64,000 bases of DNA from Microbacterium sp. Leaf159 (GCF_001423615.1 NZ_LMOU01000001.1:1328882-1392881), one strand, 5' to 3'. Positions 8,944 to 17,752 are shown, numbered from the stretch's first letter. Notes: a model not told the origin generated them from the letters alone. Made by a program: numbers and translations.

Positions 8944-10214
8944 TGCTGCAGTTCCGGGTAGAGCGGGAAGCCTGCGGCGAGCGCGTCGACGCGAGCACGG
9001 AGGGCCTCGACATCGGCACCGGGGAGCAGCGCGAGCGCGATCACGTCGGCGACCTCGGTGAACTCGGCATCACCGAAACCGCGGGTCGCGAGCGCGGGGG
9101 TTCCGATGCGCAGGCCCGAGGTCACCATGGGCGGACGCGGGTCGTTCGGCACCGCGTTGCGGTTGACGGTGATGTGGATGTCGTGCAGGAGGTCTTCCGC
9201 CTGCTTGCCGTCGATGTCGGCGTCACGAAGGTCGACCAGCACGAGGTGCACGTCGGTGCCACCCGAGCGCACTCCGATGCCCGCGTCCTTCACGTCCTGC
9301 TGCGAGAGGCGCTCGGCGAGGATCGATGCGCCGCGCAGGGTGCGCTCCTGGCGCTCCTTGAACTCGGGGGTGCCCGCGAGCTTGAACGCGGTTGCCTTGG
9401 CGGCGATCACGTGCATGAGGGGGCCGCCCTGCTGCCCCGGGAAGACGGCCGTGTTGATCTTCTTCGCGAGGTCGGCGTCGTTCGTCAGGATGAATCCCGA
9501 GCGGGGGCCGCCGATGGTCTTGTGCACGGTCGACGAGACGACGTGTGCGTGCGGCACCGGGTTCGGGTGCAGGCCCGCGGCGACGAGGCCTGCGAAGTGC
9601 GCCATGTCGACCCAGAGCAGCGCGCCGACCTCGTCGGCGATCGCGCGGAAGGCGGCGAAGTCGAGCGTGCGGGGGTATGCCGACCAGCCGGCGATGATGA
9701 CCTTGGGCTTGTGCTCGATGGCGAGGCGACGCACCTCGTCCATGTCGATCGTCGAGGTCTCGGGGTCGACGCCGTAGGCGACGATGTCGTAGAGACGGCC
9801 CGAGAAGTTGATCTTCATGCCGTGGGTCAGGTGACCGCCCTGGTCGAGGGCGAGGCCGAGCAGCGTGTCGCCGGGGCGGGCGATCGCGTGCAGGACTGCG
9901 GCGTTGGCCGATGCGCCCGAGTGCGGCTGGACGTTGGCGAACTCCGAGCCGAAGAGGTCCTTCGCGCGCTGGATCGCGAGCTCTTCAGCGACGTCGACCT
10001 CTTCGCAGCCACCGTAGTAGCGGCGGCCGGGGTAGCCCTCTGCGTACTTGTTCGTGAGCACGGAGCCCTGTGCCTGCAGCACCGAGACGGGGACGAAGTT
10101 CTCGGATGCGATCATCTCGAGGAACGTCTGCTGGCGAGCGAGCTCGCGGTCGAGGACCTGTGCGATCTCGGGATCGACCTCGGCGAGCGGGGCGTTGAAG
10201 TAACGATCGGTCAT
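8940..10214 (-). CDS. glyA: Serine hydroxymethyltransferase
   Basis: PLP enzyme converting serine and tetrahydrofolate to glycine and methylene-tetrahydrofolate, the substrate of the FolD encoded next to it. The PLP-binding lysine is in [13 protein letters not shown], with the upstream [12 protein letters not shown] segment binding the cofactor. Length is 424 residues. ATG 10214 was chosen over an in-frame ATG six codons upstream because AGAGGAG lies 6 nt before it and the family starts MTDRYFN. Its 5' leader carries a ZTP riboswitch. Confidence 0.97.
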   Translation of the reverse strand: MTDRYFNAPLAEVDPEIAQVLDRELARQQTFLEMIASENFVPVSVLQAQGSVLTNKYAEGYPGRRYYGGCEEVDVAEELAIQRAKDLFGSEFANVQPHSGASANAAVLHAIARPGDTLLGLALDQGGHLTHGMKINFSGRLYDIVAYGVDPETSTIDMDEVRRLAIEHKPKVIIAGWSAYPRTLDFAAFRAIADEVGALLWVDMAHFAGLVAAGLHPNPVPHAHVVSSTVHKTIGGPRSGFILTNDADLAKKINTAVFPGQQGGPLMHVIAAKATAFKLAGTPEFKERQERTLRGASILAERLSQQDVKDAGIGVRSGGTDVHLVLVDLRDADIDGKQAEDLLHDIHITVNRNAVPNDPRPPMVTSGLRIGTPALATRGFGDAEFTEVADVIALALLPGADVEALRARVDALAAGFPLYPELQQ

Positions 10215-10255
10215 GACATGCTCCTCTGACAACGGATTCGAAAGGGGTATACCTA

Positions 10256-10332
10256 TCGGCCCAGGCGCGCGGTCGAATTCCGTGGTCAGTCGCTCCCCGG
10301 TGGTAGTCCACCCAGACGCCAGTCGCGACGGT
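10256..10332 (-). promoter_or_regulatory. ZTP (pfl) riboswitch upstream of glyA-folD
   Basis: The minus-strand leader contains the conserved pfl-motif blocks in order: GACTGGCG (near 10317-10324), a GGTGG/CCACC stem closing into CCACCGGGGAGCG (10303-10291), then after a variable linker GCGCGCCTGGGCC (10270-10258). This class senses ZTP/ZMP, which accumulate when 10-formyl-tetrahydrofolate is short, and is known to control glyA, folD and purH. That is exactly the operon here. About 41 nt separate it from the glyA start, including the AGAGGAG ribosome site, so control may be translational or by termination; no clear terminator is visible. Confidence 0.9.
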
Positions 10333-10336
10333 TACG

Positions 10337-10342
10337 AGCATA
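10337..10342 (-). promoter_or_regulatory. -10 box for the glyA-folD transcript
   Basis: TATGCT on the minus strand, placed so that transcription would begin just before the riboswitch. No convincing -35 is seen. Confidence 0.5.
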
Positions 10343-10376
10343 GCCGATTTCCCTGTGCTCCCGGCGCGGCGCAGGG

Positions 10377-10382
10377 TAGGTT
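10377..10382 (+). promoter_or_regulatory. -10 box for the leaderless GH20-nagA transcript
   Basis: TAGGTT lies 6 nt before the ATG at 10389, so the mRNA would start at or next to the initiation codon. There is no Shine-Dalgarno. Confidence 0.5.
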
Positions 10383-10388
10383 TTGTTC

Positions 10389-11900
10389 ATGGTCCTTCCC
10401 CATTCCATGCCTCTGGTCCCCCTGCCCGTTTCCGTCATCGTCGGCGATGGCCGGATGCCCCTCTCCCAGACAGATCGAGTCGTCGGCGACTCCCCTGTCG
10501 CAACTCACCTGATCGATGCGGTCGCTCGCCGCAGCGGCATCCGCCTCACCCGTTCCTCCGACGCGACGGGAGAGATCCTCCTCCGCATCGATGCAGAGGC
10601 AGCTGCCCCCGAGGGTTACACCCTCACGGTCGCGGACTCGGTCGAGGTCGTCGGAGGCGACGAGGCCGGCCTGTTCTACGGCGTGCAGACACTGCTGCAG
10701 CTGCTCCGCGAGGACGACGACGGCTGGGGGCTGCTCGGCGCGGCGATCACGGACGCCCCCCGATTCGCACGCCGCGGCGTGATGCTCGATGTCACCCGTC
10801 ACTTCTTCTCCGTCGACGAGGTCAAGAAGTTCATCGACAGCACGAGCGCCCTCAAGTTCAATCACCTGCACCTGCACCTCACCGATGACCAGGGCTGGCG
10901 CATCCACATCGACTCCTGGCCCAAGCTCACGGAGCTCGCCTCCTCGACCGCGTCGCTGGGCGACCCCGGCGGCTTCTACTCGAAGGACGACTACCGCGAG
11001 ATCGTCGCGTACGCCGCGGAACACCACATGCTCGTGATCCCCGAGGTCGATCTGCCAGGGCACACGCACGCGATCGGCGTCGCCTACCCCGAGCTCGTCG
11101 AGGCCCCGGTCATGAACGACAGTCTGCTCGCGGAGTCCGAGCGTCTCGGGCAGCCGCTGCCCGTCGCCGGTGAGCCCTACCTCGGGTGGGGAGTCGGACA
11201 TTCGAGCGTCCGGATCCACGAGGAGCGCACCTACGAGTTCGTGAGGGATGTCGTGCGCGAACTGGCCGAGCTGACCCCTGGTCCGTACATCCACATCGGC
11301 GGAGACGAGTCGTTGGGCACCCCACAGGCGGATTTCGATCTGTTCGTGGAGCGCGCGACGGCGATCGTCGTGGAGGAGGGCAAGATCCCCCTCGCCTGGC
11401 ACGAGGTCGGCGCCGCCGGGGAGATCGCCGAGGGCACCGTCGGTCAGTACTGGGGCAAGACCACCCCGGAAGGCACGCATGCCGCAGAGGCCACGCACTT
11501 CGTCGAGCGCGGCGGCGCGCTCATCATGTCGGCCGCCGACGTCGCCTACCTCGACATGAAGTACTCGGCCGACTACCCGCTCGGACTCACGTGGGCTGCG
11601 ATCATCGACGTCCGCTCCGCATACGAGTGGGAGCCCACCGAGGTGCTGGACGTTCCCGACACCGCGATCCTCGGCATCGAGGCTCCGCTGTGGAGCGAGA
11701 CCACACGCACGTTCGGCGAGGTCGAGCAGCTGGTGTTCCCGCGCGCGGCCGCACAGGCCGAGGTCGCGTGGTCCCCGCGCGACGCCCCCGAGCGCGACTG
11801 GGAGTCGTTCCGGGTGCGTCTCGGGTCGATGGCTCCGCTGTGGAAGGCTGAGGCCGTCGACTTCCACCGCGCAGAAGAGATCCCCTGGAGCACACGATGA
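10389..11900 (+). CDS. GH20 beta-N-acetylhexosaminidase
   Basis: Removes terminal N-acetylglucosamine (or GalNAc) from chito-oligosaccharides, muropeptides or glycans by substrate-assisted catalysis. 503 residues: N-terminal GH20b domain (about 15-125), then the TIM barrel beginning RFARRGVMLDVTRHFF, with HLHLTDDQGWR at 161-171 and the catalytic pair D306-E307 in HIGGDE. No signal peptide is seen, so it is probably cytoplasmic and acts on imported sugars. The stop overlaps nagA (ATGA), so GlcNAc release and use are coupled. A second GH20 domain is encoded at 20.8 kb. Confidence 0.93.
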   Translation: MVLPHSMPLVPLPVSVIVGDGRMPLSQTDRVVGDSPVATHLIDAVARRSGIRLTRSSDATGEILLRIDAEAAAPEGYTLTVADSVEVVGGDEAGLFYGVQTLLQLLREDDDGWGLLGAAITDAPRFARRGVMLDVTRHFFSVDEVKKFIDSTSALKFNHLHLHLTDDQGWRIHIDSWPKLTELASSTASLGDPGGFYSKDDYREIVAYAAEHHMLVIPEVDLPGHTHAIGVAYPELVEAPVMNDSLLAESERLGQPLPVAGEPYLGWGVGHSSVRIHEERTYEFVRDVVRELAELTPGPYIHIGGDESLGTPQADFDLFVERATAIVVEEGKIPLAWHEVGAAGEIAEGTVGQYWGKTTPEGTHAAEATHFVERGGALIMSAADVAYLDMKYSADYPLGLTWAAIIDVRSAYEWEPTEVLDVPDTAILGIEAPLWSETTRTFGEVEQLVFPRAAAQAEVAWSPRDAPERDWESFRVRLGSMAPLWKAEAVDFHRAEEIPWSTR

Positions 11901-13063
11901 CACCCGATTCCTCCGCGACCGGCTCGCTCGTCATCCATTCGGCCCGACTGGTCGACGACGGCGCGATCGTCGACGACGCCTGGGTGCGGATCGAGCGCGG
12001 TCGAATCGCGGCCCGCGGCGTCGGCGGCACCTGGACTCCGGCCGAACAGGTCATCGATGCGACGGCGGTCGCCGGTCCTGCAGCCGTGCTCACCCCCGGA
12101 TTCATCGACATCCACGGTCACGGAGGCGCCGGCGCGTCGTTCGACGACGGCGTCGAGGCGATCCGCACGGCTCGAGCCCTGCATCGCCAGCACGGCACCA
12201 CGCGTGCCGTCGTCTCGCTCGTGACGGCACCGCTCGACGACCTCGCGCTGCGAGTCGGAGAGATCGCCGACCTCATGCAGACGGATGCCGACATCCTCGG
12301 GTCGCACCTCGAGGGCCCGTTCCTCGATCCCGCTCACCATGGCGCCCACGAGCCGACGTTGCTCCGGGATCCCGTCGGCTCCGATGTCGCCCGACTGCTC
12401 ACGGCAGGCCGGGGCACGATCCGGCAGGTCACGATCGCTCCCGAGCTCCCTGGGGGCCTCGATGCGATCCGACTGATCGTCGACTCGGGCGCTGCAGCCG
12501 CCGTCGGCCACACGAGCGCGGATGCAGCGACCGCGGTCGCCGCATTCGAGGCCGGCGCGTCCGTACTCACCCACGCGTTCAACGCGATGCCCGGCATCCA
12601 CCATCGTGCCCCTGGGCCTGTGCTCGCCGCGGCTGCCGACCACCGTGTCGTGCTCGAGGCGATCGCCGACGACGTGCACCTCGACCCGCACGTGATCAAG
12701 CTCGTCTTCGACTCCGCGCCGGGGCGCGTCGCGCTCATCACCGACGCGATGGCAGCGGCCGGAAGTGCCGACGGCCACTACGACCTGGGTGCCGTCAGCG
12801 TGACGGTGAAGGACGGCGTGGCCCGCGCCGACGACACCGGCTCGATCGCGGGTTCGACACTCACGCAGGACGTCGCTCTGCGCAGGGCGATCGCCGCGGG
12901 CGTCGCGCTGCCCGAGGCTGTGCAGGCGCTGACCGCGACTCCTGCCCGCGCGATCGGATACGGCGACAGGCTCGGACGTCTCGTCGACGGCTTCGTGGGA
13001 GACGCGGTGCTGCTGGATGCGCAGCTGCGCGTCGTGCGCGTGTGGGTGGGCGACCGACCGTAG
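11897..13063 (+). CDS. nagA: N-acetylglucosamine-6-phosphate deacetylase
   Basis: Amidohydrolase converting GlcNAc-6-P to glucosamine-6-P and acetate, feeding NagB (encoded at 17.8 kb). 388 residues; the E. coli metal and catalytic set E131, H195, H216, D273 is found as E139 (SHLEGPF), H205 (VGHTSAD), H226 (THAFNAM) and D283 (LITDAM). The barrel motif GFIDIHGHGG is at 68-77. Translationally coupled to the GH20 gene upstream; followed by a strong hairpin terminator. Confidence 0.96.
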   Translation: MTPDSSATGSLVIHSARLVDDGAIVDDAWVRIERGRIAARGVGGTWTPAEQVIDATAVAGPAAVLTPGFIDIHGHGGAGASFDDGVEAIRTARALHRQHGTTRAVVSLVTAPLDDLALRVGEIADLMQTDADILGSHLEGPFLDPAHHGAHEPTLLRDPVGSDVARLLTAGRGTIRQVTIAPELPGGLDAIRLIVDSGAAAAVGHTSADAATAVAAFEAGASVLTHAFNAMPGIHHRAPGPVLAAAADHRVVLEAIADDVHLDPHVIKLVFDSAPGRVALITDAMAAAGSADGHYDLGAVSVTVKDGVARADDTGSIAGSTLTQDVALRRAIAAGVALPEAVQALTATPARAIGYGDRLGRLVDGFVGDAVLLDAQLRVVRVWVGDRP

Positions 13064-13126
13064 GCGGACGCCGCGCGCGCATCGACGCGCAGCTCTGCGT
13101 TCTCCGGTCGCGCCCCTCGTGGGTGA

Positions 13127-13156
13127 GGGGCCGCCGTTCCCCAGAGCGGCGGCCCC
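13127..13156 (+). terminator. Hairpin terminator after nagA
   Basis: Perfect 10-bp GC stem GGGGCCGCCG / CGGCGGCCCC with a 10-nt loop, 63 nt after the nagA stop. The T tract is weak, as is common in actinobacteria. Confidence 0.75.
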
Positions 13157-13537
13157 GTCACATTCCCCCACGTCGAGAGCTGGCGGGCCGAGCGCTCCTC
13201 CCCCGAGGTGCCCGACCCGCCATGCCGGTGCACTTACCCCTTGCACCAGCGCCTGAGCTCCGCCCCCCGGTGGAGCTCCATGGCTGTCTCTATGTGATGA
13301 GACGAAGGCGACCCGGATTCATTACGCGACTTCTCAGATATTTTTTCGAGATTCTTCTCAATGCCGTCCCGTTTTCCATCTGAACTGGGATTTCTCCGGG
13401 AAGACTCGATCAGGCGAAGTTTCCTTCAAGGGGTGGCGACCCTGGGAGATTGGAGAGAGAATGGAGAAGACGCGTGATGAAAATGGGGTTCACGCGTCTC
13501 TTCATGTGGAGGCGCACTCGCGCTCCACGACAGATGG
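13157..13537 (+). other. Gene-free leader region before the sigma-factor fusion
   Basis: About 380 nt without a credible gene. An AT-rich patch with a T6 run (around 13316-13380) stands out against the GC-rich surroundings and probably contains the promoter and regulatory sites of the sigma gene. Near the 3' end is a perfect 9-bp hairpin, AGACGCGTG/CACGCGTCT (13468-13499), and just before the start codon a smaller imperfect one (TGGAGGCGC/CGCGCTCCA). No Shine-Dalgarno is obvious before ATG 13538. Confidence 0.5.
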
Positions 13538-15547
13538 ATGACAGTGGACCAGGACAGCACTTCGCACGAGGAATCGATCGCAGACGCCGATCTCGTCCTG
13601 CGCACCCGTTCGGGTGACGCGGCGGCGTTCGGAGAACTCTGGAGGCGGCACTACCCGTCGGGGATGTCCGTCGCGCGGTCGATCACGTCGTCGATCGATC
13701 CAGACGACCTCGTGCAGGAGTCGTACACCCGCATCTATCAGGCGATCATCAAGGGCGGCGGCCCGAACGGCTCGTTCCGCGCGTACCTGTTCACGAGCAT
13801 CCGCAACACCGCCGCCGCATGGGGACGCTCCCGCCGCGAGTCGGCGATCGACGAGCTCGACACCGTCGCCGACCCCGACAGCACCGAGCAGGCAGCCAAC
13901 GAGGCCCTCGACCGCAGCCTGACCGCCCAGGCGTTCCGCAGTCTCCCCTCCCGCTGGCAGGAGGTGCTCTGGTACACCGAGATCGAGCAGATGAAGCCGC
14001 AAGAGGCGGGCCCGCTGCTCGGGATGAAGGCCGGCGCCGTCTCTCAGCTCGCGTTCCGCGCCCGCGAGGGACTCCGCGAAGCGTGGATCCAGGCGCACCT
14101 GCGCAGTGCCGCACCGGGCTCCGACTGCCAGTGGACCATCGAGCACCTCGGCGCATACTCGCGTGGCAACCTCAGCACCCGCGACCACAAGCGACTCGAA
14201 CTGCACCTCGATGAGTGCGCGCGATGCATGATCGTCGCCGCTGAGGCCAAGGACGTGTCGAAGCGACTCGCCCTCGTGCTGCTCCCGCTCGTTCTCGGTG
14301 TGGCCGGCTCCGCCGGCTACCTCGCCACCCTCCAGGGCGGCGGCACCCCGATCGTCGCCCTCGCGGCGATGCCGTCGGGCATCACCCAGGGCGCAGCAGT
14401 CGTCGCAGGCGGAGGAACCGCATCCGGAGGCGTCGCCGCCGGTGCGGGTGGGTCGGCAGGTGGCTCCGCCGGCGGAGGCGCCGGAGGCACCGGAGGCGCG
14501 ACCAGCGGGGGAATCTTCAGCGGAGTCGGCGCGCTCGTCGGAGCCGGATCCGCCGCACTCGTCGTGGCAGGCGTCGTCGCCGCGGCCACGATCATCCCGG
14601 GGCTCGCCGGAGCGAACCCTGCTGCGTCTCTGCCGAGCGCCGGCGACAGCGACTCCTCCTCGATCAGCTCCGATGTCGGTCCTGACGAGGCGATGGCCGA
14701 GGACAAGCCGGTGATCGTCGACGACACCGAGCCCGAGAAGCAGCCGGAGGCACCACCCGTCGAAGCGCCGGTGACTCCGGAGCCCGCCGAGGACACGGCT
14801 CCTGCGCTCGTGGCTCCTGCCGCTCCGGTCGAGATCGTCAAGCCCGCGCCGCCCGTGGAGCCGGGCGCTCCGGAAGAGCCGACGGATCCCACGGATCCCG
14901 TCGACCCGACCGATCCGACGGATCCCACGGATCCGGCCGTTCCGACCACGCCGATCGAGACGCAGGGCGCGAGCATCTGCGTGGACGATGACGGCGACGG
15001 GGCCACGCACGTCTCCGTGCCGGTCCTCGGGCAGCCGGGCGCCGAGATCGAGGCGTTCCTGGGCCGCGGAGGCGGCGGAGACAACCTGTCGTTGAGCGAC
15101 GCAGGCACCGGCACGGTCGATCTTCGACCGAATCTCGGTCAGATCATCCTCGGCACGACAGTCGAGATCCGCTATGTGACAGATGCAGGGCCCGTGCTTC
15201 CGCACAACACGACCCTCGCCGGACTCGGCGTGACCATCGACACCGTGCTGACCGCGCCCTCGTGCGACGGTCAGGTCGACGAGGTCCTCGACGAGACGCC
15301 CGCCGACGACCCGGCGCCCGTCGACCAGACGCTCGTCGCCCCCGTGCAGACCGAAGACCCCGCACCGGCCGAGACGGCCCCTGTCGAGGCGCAGGCTCCT
15401 GCTGAGGTGGCAGCCGAGTCTCCGGCTCCTGTCGACGCCCCCGCAACGGCGCCCGCCCCCGCGCCGGTCGAGGCGGTCACACCCGAAGACGAGGCCCGCG
15501 TCGACGAGCCCGTCGCCGTCGCGGATGAGGCCGTACCCGCGCTCTGA
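13538..15547 (+). CDS. ECF sigma factor fused to zinc anti-sigma, membrane and Pro/Asp-rich domains
   Basis: A 669-residue multidomain protein. Residues about 15-100 are sigma-70 region 2 (DPDDLVQESYTRIYQ) and about 125-185 region 4 (LPSRWQEVLWYTEIEQMKPQEAG...). Residues 197-235 form a ZAS-type anti-sigma zinc finger with C197/H203 and the H223-x3-C227-x2-C230 motif. A hydrophobic helix follows at 243-265, then a Gly/Ala-rich linker, a second helix at about 328-353, and a long Pro/Glu/Ala tail with DPTDPTDP repeats (448-466) and a small Cys-bounded domain (C481 onward, to about 590). Fused sigma-anti-sigma proteins are known in actinobacterial ECF groups such as ECF52/53. The signal and regulon are unknown. 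No neighbour encodes a separate anti-sigma. Confidence 0.88.
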   Translation: MTVDQDSTSHEESIADADLVLRTRSGDAAAFGELWRRHYPSGMSVARSITSSIDPDDLVQESYTRIYQAIIKGGGPNGSFRAYLFTSIRNTAAAWGRSRRESAIDELDTVADPDSTEQAANEALDRSLTAQAFRSLPSRWQEVLWYTEIEQMKPQEAGPLLGMKAGAVSQLAFRAREGLREAWIQAHLRSAAPGSDCQWTIEHLGAYSRGNLSTRDHKRLELHLDECARCMIVAAEAKDVSKRLALVLLPLVLGVAGSAGYLATLQGGGTPIVALAAMPSGITQGAAVVAGGGTASGGVAAGAGGSAGGSAGGGAGGTGGATSGGIFSGVGALVGAGSAALVVAGVVAAATIIPGLAGANPAASLPSAGDSDSSSISSDVGPDEAMAEDKPVIVDDTEPEKQPEAPPVEAPVTPEPAEDTAPALVAPAAPVEIVKPAPPVEPGAPEEPTDPTDPVDPTDPTDPTDPAVPTTPIETQGASICVDDDGDGATHVSVPVLGQPGAEIEAFLGRGGGGDNLSLSDAGTGTVDLRPNLGQIILGTTVEIRYVTDAGPVLPHNTTLAGLGVTIDTVLTAPSCDGQVDEVLDETPADDPAPVDQTLVAPVQTEDPAPAETAPVEAQAPAEVAAESPAPVDAPATAPAPAPVEAVTPEDEARVDEPVAVADEAVPAL

Positions 15548-15610
15548 CCCTGCGTCTGCGGCGAACAGCCCTGCGTCGGCGGCGAATAGCCCTGCGTCTG
15601 CGGCGAATAG
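15548..15610 (+). repeat. Three tandem 21-bp repeats
   Basis: Three head-to-tail copies of a 21-bp unit (CCCTGCGTCTGCGGCGAATAG; copy 1 has AACAG, copy 2 has TCGG in place of TCTG) starting one base after the sigma-gene stop codon. The last copy ends in the TAG of the next gene's -10 box. Confidence 0.9.
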
Positions 15611-15613
15611 ACT
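15608..15613 (+). promoter_or_regulatory. -10 box at the end of the tandem repeat
   Basis: TAGACT, made from the last three bases of repeat copy 3 plus ACT, 6 nt before ATG 15620. This suggests a leaderless transcript for the YrdB-GlcD-Nudix operon. Confidence 0.55.
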
Positions 15614-15619
15614 GGGTCC

Positions 15620-15991
15620 ATGCCCCAGGATCCCGCCTCAGTACCCGGCGTCGACCGCCCGAACTTCACCGCCCTCGACATCGTCCGCTCGATCATCCTG
15701 GTCGTCGCCGTCGGCACTCTCGCGCTGTGGGGCTTCGCCCTGTGGTCGTTCCCGTGGAACATCATCATCGGCATCGGAGCTCCCGTCGTCGTGATCCTGA
15801 TCTGGGCTCTCTTCCTCTCCCCTCGTCCGGTGCTGCGACTGCACCCGTTCCTCCGCGCGGCCGTCGAGCTGCTGATCTACGTAGGTGTGACGATCGCCTG
15901 GTGGCTGATGGAGCAGCCGATCATCGGCATCGCCTTCGCCGTCGTCGCCGTCGGCGCCGGGGTGGTCAGCGGACGGCGCCGCATCGCATGA
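15620..15991 (+). CDS. YrdB-like membrane protein (DUF2568)
   Basis: A 123-residue integral membrane protein with four hydrophobic helices (about 20-40, 46-64, 80-95, 98-115) and the YrdB/DUF2568 signature around FLRAAVELLIYVGVTIAWW. Function not known for the family. First gene of a tightly overlapped three-gene unit, sharing ATGA with the FAD oxidase gene. Confidence 0.82.
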   Translation: MPQDPASVPGVDRPNFTALDIVRSIILVVAVGTLALWGFALWSFPWNIIIGIGAPVVVILIWALFLSPRPVLRLHPFLRAAVELLIYVGVTIAWWLMEQPIIGIAFAVVAVGAGVVSGRRRIA

Positions 15992-17352
15992 GCGTGCTCG
16001 CACAGCTCACGGCGGCTCTCGGCGAACTCGTCGACACGACCCCGATCGCCCTCGACGACGCTCGCGCCGACAAGTCTGGACACGCGGCCCCCGGCCGTCC
16101 GCTGGCGGTCGTGCACGCCGAGACGGTCGAACACGTCCAAAGCGTGATGCGCATCGCCACCCAGACGCGCACTCCCGTCGTCGTGCGCGGCGCAGGCACC
16201 GGCCTCGCGGGTGCTGCGAACGGCGGCGAGGGCGAGATCGTGCTCTCCACCCGGCGCATGACCGCGATCCACGAGATCCGCGCCGACGACCTGCTCGCCG
16301 TCGTCGAACCGGGCATCCTCAACGCCGACCTCAACGATCTGCTCGCCGAGCACGGCCTGTGGTGGGCGCCCGACCCCGCGAGCCGCGCGATCTCGACCGT
16401 GGGCGGCAACATCGCCACCGGCGCAGGCGGTCTCCTCTGCGCGAAGTACGGAGTGGTGCGCGATGCGGTGCTCGGCCTCGATCTGGTGCTCGCCGACGGG
16501 CGCCTGCTGCGCCTCGGCCACCGCAGCGTCAAGGGCGTGACCGGGCTCGATCTCACCTCCCTCGTGATCGGCTCGGAGGGCACGCTCGGCGTCGTCGTCG
16601 GCGCCACCCTGAAGCTCCGCCGACTCGTCGAGGGAACGACCTGCACCGTCACCGCGACCTTCCCCGATGTCCGCTCCGCCGCAGCCGCCTCTGCCGCCGT
16701 GACCGCTTCGGGCGTCCAGCCCGCGATCATGGAGCTCATGGATGCAGCGAGCCTGGCTGCCGTGGCCGCCCTGCTCGATCTCCCCTCCCCTGCTGCCGGC
16801 AGCGCCCAGCTGACCATCCAGACCGACGGGCCCGCGGCCGTCGCCGAGGCCACGACGATCGAGGCGATCCTCTCGGCACACCACGGTGTGACGCAGGTCT
16901 CCCACGACCGTGAAGAGGGCGAGCGTCTGCTGGCCATCCGCCGTGCCATGCATCCGGCCATGTCCGCTCTCGGCACGACCCTCATCGAGGACGTATCGGT
17001 GCCCCGCAGCGCCATGCCGGCGATGTTCGACGAGATCGCCCGGATCGAGAAGGCCTACTCGATGAGCATCCCGACCGTGGCGCACGCCGGTGACGGCAAC
17101 CTGCATCCCAACTTCATCTTCGAAGGTGCGGAGCCGCCGGCCGAGGTGTGGGCGGCGGCAGACGAGCTGTTCCGTGCGGCGATCGCCCTCGGCGGCACAC
17201 TCACCGGCGAGCACGGGATCGGGACGCTGAAGAGCCGCTGGCTGGCCGACGAGCTCGGCGACGACCAGTGGGAACTGCAGCGGCAGATCACCCGCGTGTT
17301 CGACCCGCTCGGCATCCTGAACCCCGGCAAGGTCTTCGCGGTCGATGCCTGA
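15988..17352 (+). CDS. FAD-binding oxidase, GlcD/D-lactate dehydrogenase family
   Basis: 454-residue flavoprotein of the FAD_binding_4 / FAD-oxidase_C type that oxidises 2-hydroxyacids such as glycolate or D-lactate. The FAD-binding PVVVRGAGTGLAGAAN and VGGNIATGAGGLLCAKYG segments lie in the N-terminal half. The C-terminal half has the family's HAGDGNLHPNF and TGEHGIGTLK motifs, including catalytic His residues. Substrate cannot be assigned. It overlaps YrdB by 4 nt and the Nudix gene by 8 nt. Confidence 0.9.
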   Translation: MSVLAQLTAALGELVDTTPIALDDARADKSGHAAPGRPLAVVHAETVEHVQSVMRIATQTRTPVVVRGAGTGLAGAANGGEGEIVLSTRRMTAIHEIRADDLLAVVEPGILNADLNDLLAEHGLWWAPDPASRAISTVGGNIATGAGGLLCAKYGVVRDAVLGLDLVLADGRLLRLGHRSVKGVTGLDLTSLVIGSEGTLGVVVGATLKLRRLVEGTTCTVTATFPDVRSAAAASAAVTASGVQPAIMELMDAASLAAVAALLDLPSPAAGSAQLTIQTDGPAAVAEATTIEAILSAHHGVTQVSHDREEGERLLAIRRAMHPAMSALGTTLIEDVSVPRSAMPAMFDEIARIEKAYSMSIPTVAHAGDGNLHPNFIFEGAEPPAEVWAAADELFRAAIALGGTLTGEHGIGTLKSRWLADELGDDQWELQRQITRVFDPLGILNPGKVFAVDA

Positions 17353-17752
17353 CATCCACGTCAGCGCGGCGGTGATCATCGACGACGAGGGCCGGGTGCT
17401 GGTGGTGCGCAAACAGGGCACCACGCGCTTCATGCAACCGGGAGGCAAACCCGAACCGGGTGAGACCCCATCGCAGACCTTGATCCGCGAGCTGCACGAG
17501 GAGCTCGGGCTGCGACTCGACGAGGGCGACCTCGAGCCGTTGGGCACGTTCGTCTCCGAGGCGGCGAACGAACCGGGTCACCGCGTCGTCGCGGAGGCGT
17601 TCTCCGTGTCGATCGCGGCAGCGGAGGTCACGGTGCAGGCGGAACTCGCCGAGCTCCGCTGGATCACTCCGGCTGACGTCGAGACTCTGCCTCTCGCCCC
17701 GCTCAGCCTGGAGCACCTGCTGCCCCTCGCATGGCCCTCGTCGGGGCGCTGA
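17345..17752 (+). CDS. Nudix hydrolase
   Basis: 135-residue pyrophosphohydrolase with a complete Nudix box: G34-x5-E40-x7-R48-E49-L-x-E52-E53-L-G-L. A housecleaning enzyme of the MutT type; the substrate (oxidised nucleotide or other NDP-X) is not predictable. It overlaps the preceding oxidase gene by 8 nt and converges with nagB over a small hairpin. Confidence 0.9.
   Translation: MPDIHVSAAVIIDDEGRVLVVRKQGTTRFMQPGGKPEPGETPSQTLIRELHEELGLRLDEGDLEPLGTFVSEAANEPGHRVVAEAFSVSIAAAEVTVQAELAELRWITPADVETLPLAPLSLEHLLPLAWPSSGR

Noticed and set aside
14874-14938. Repeated GATCCGACG-like units resembling a CRISPR or minisatellite
   Set aside because: They are in frame and encode the DPTDP tail of the sigma fusion; no spacers of regular length.
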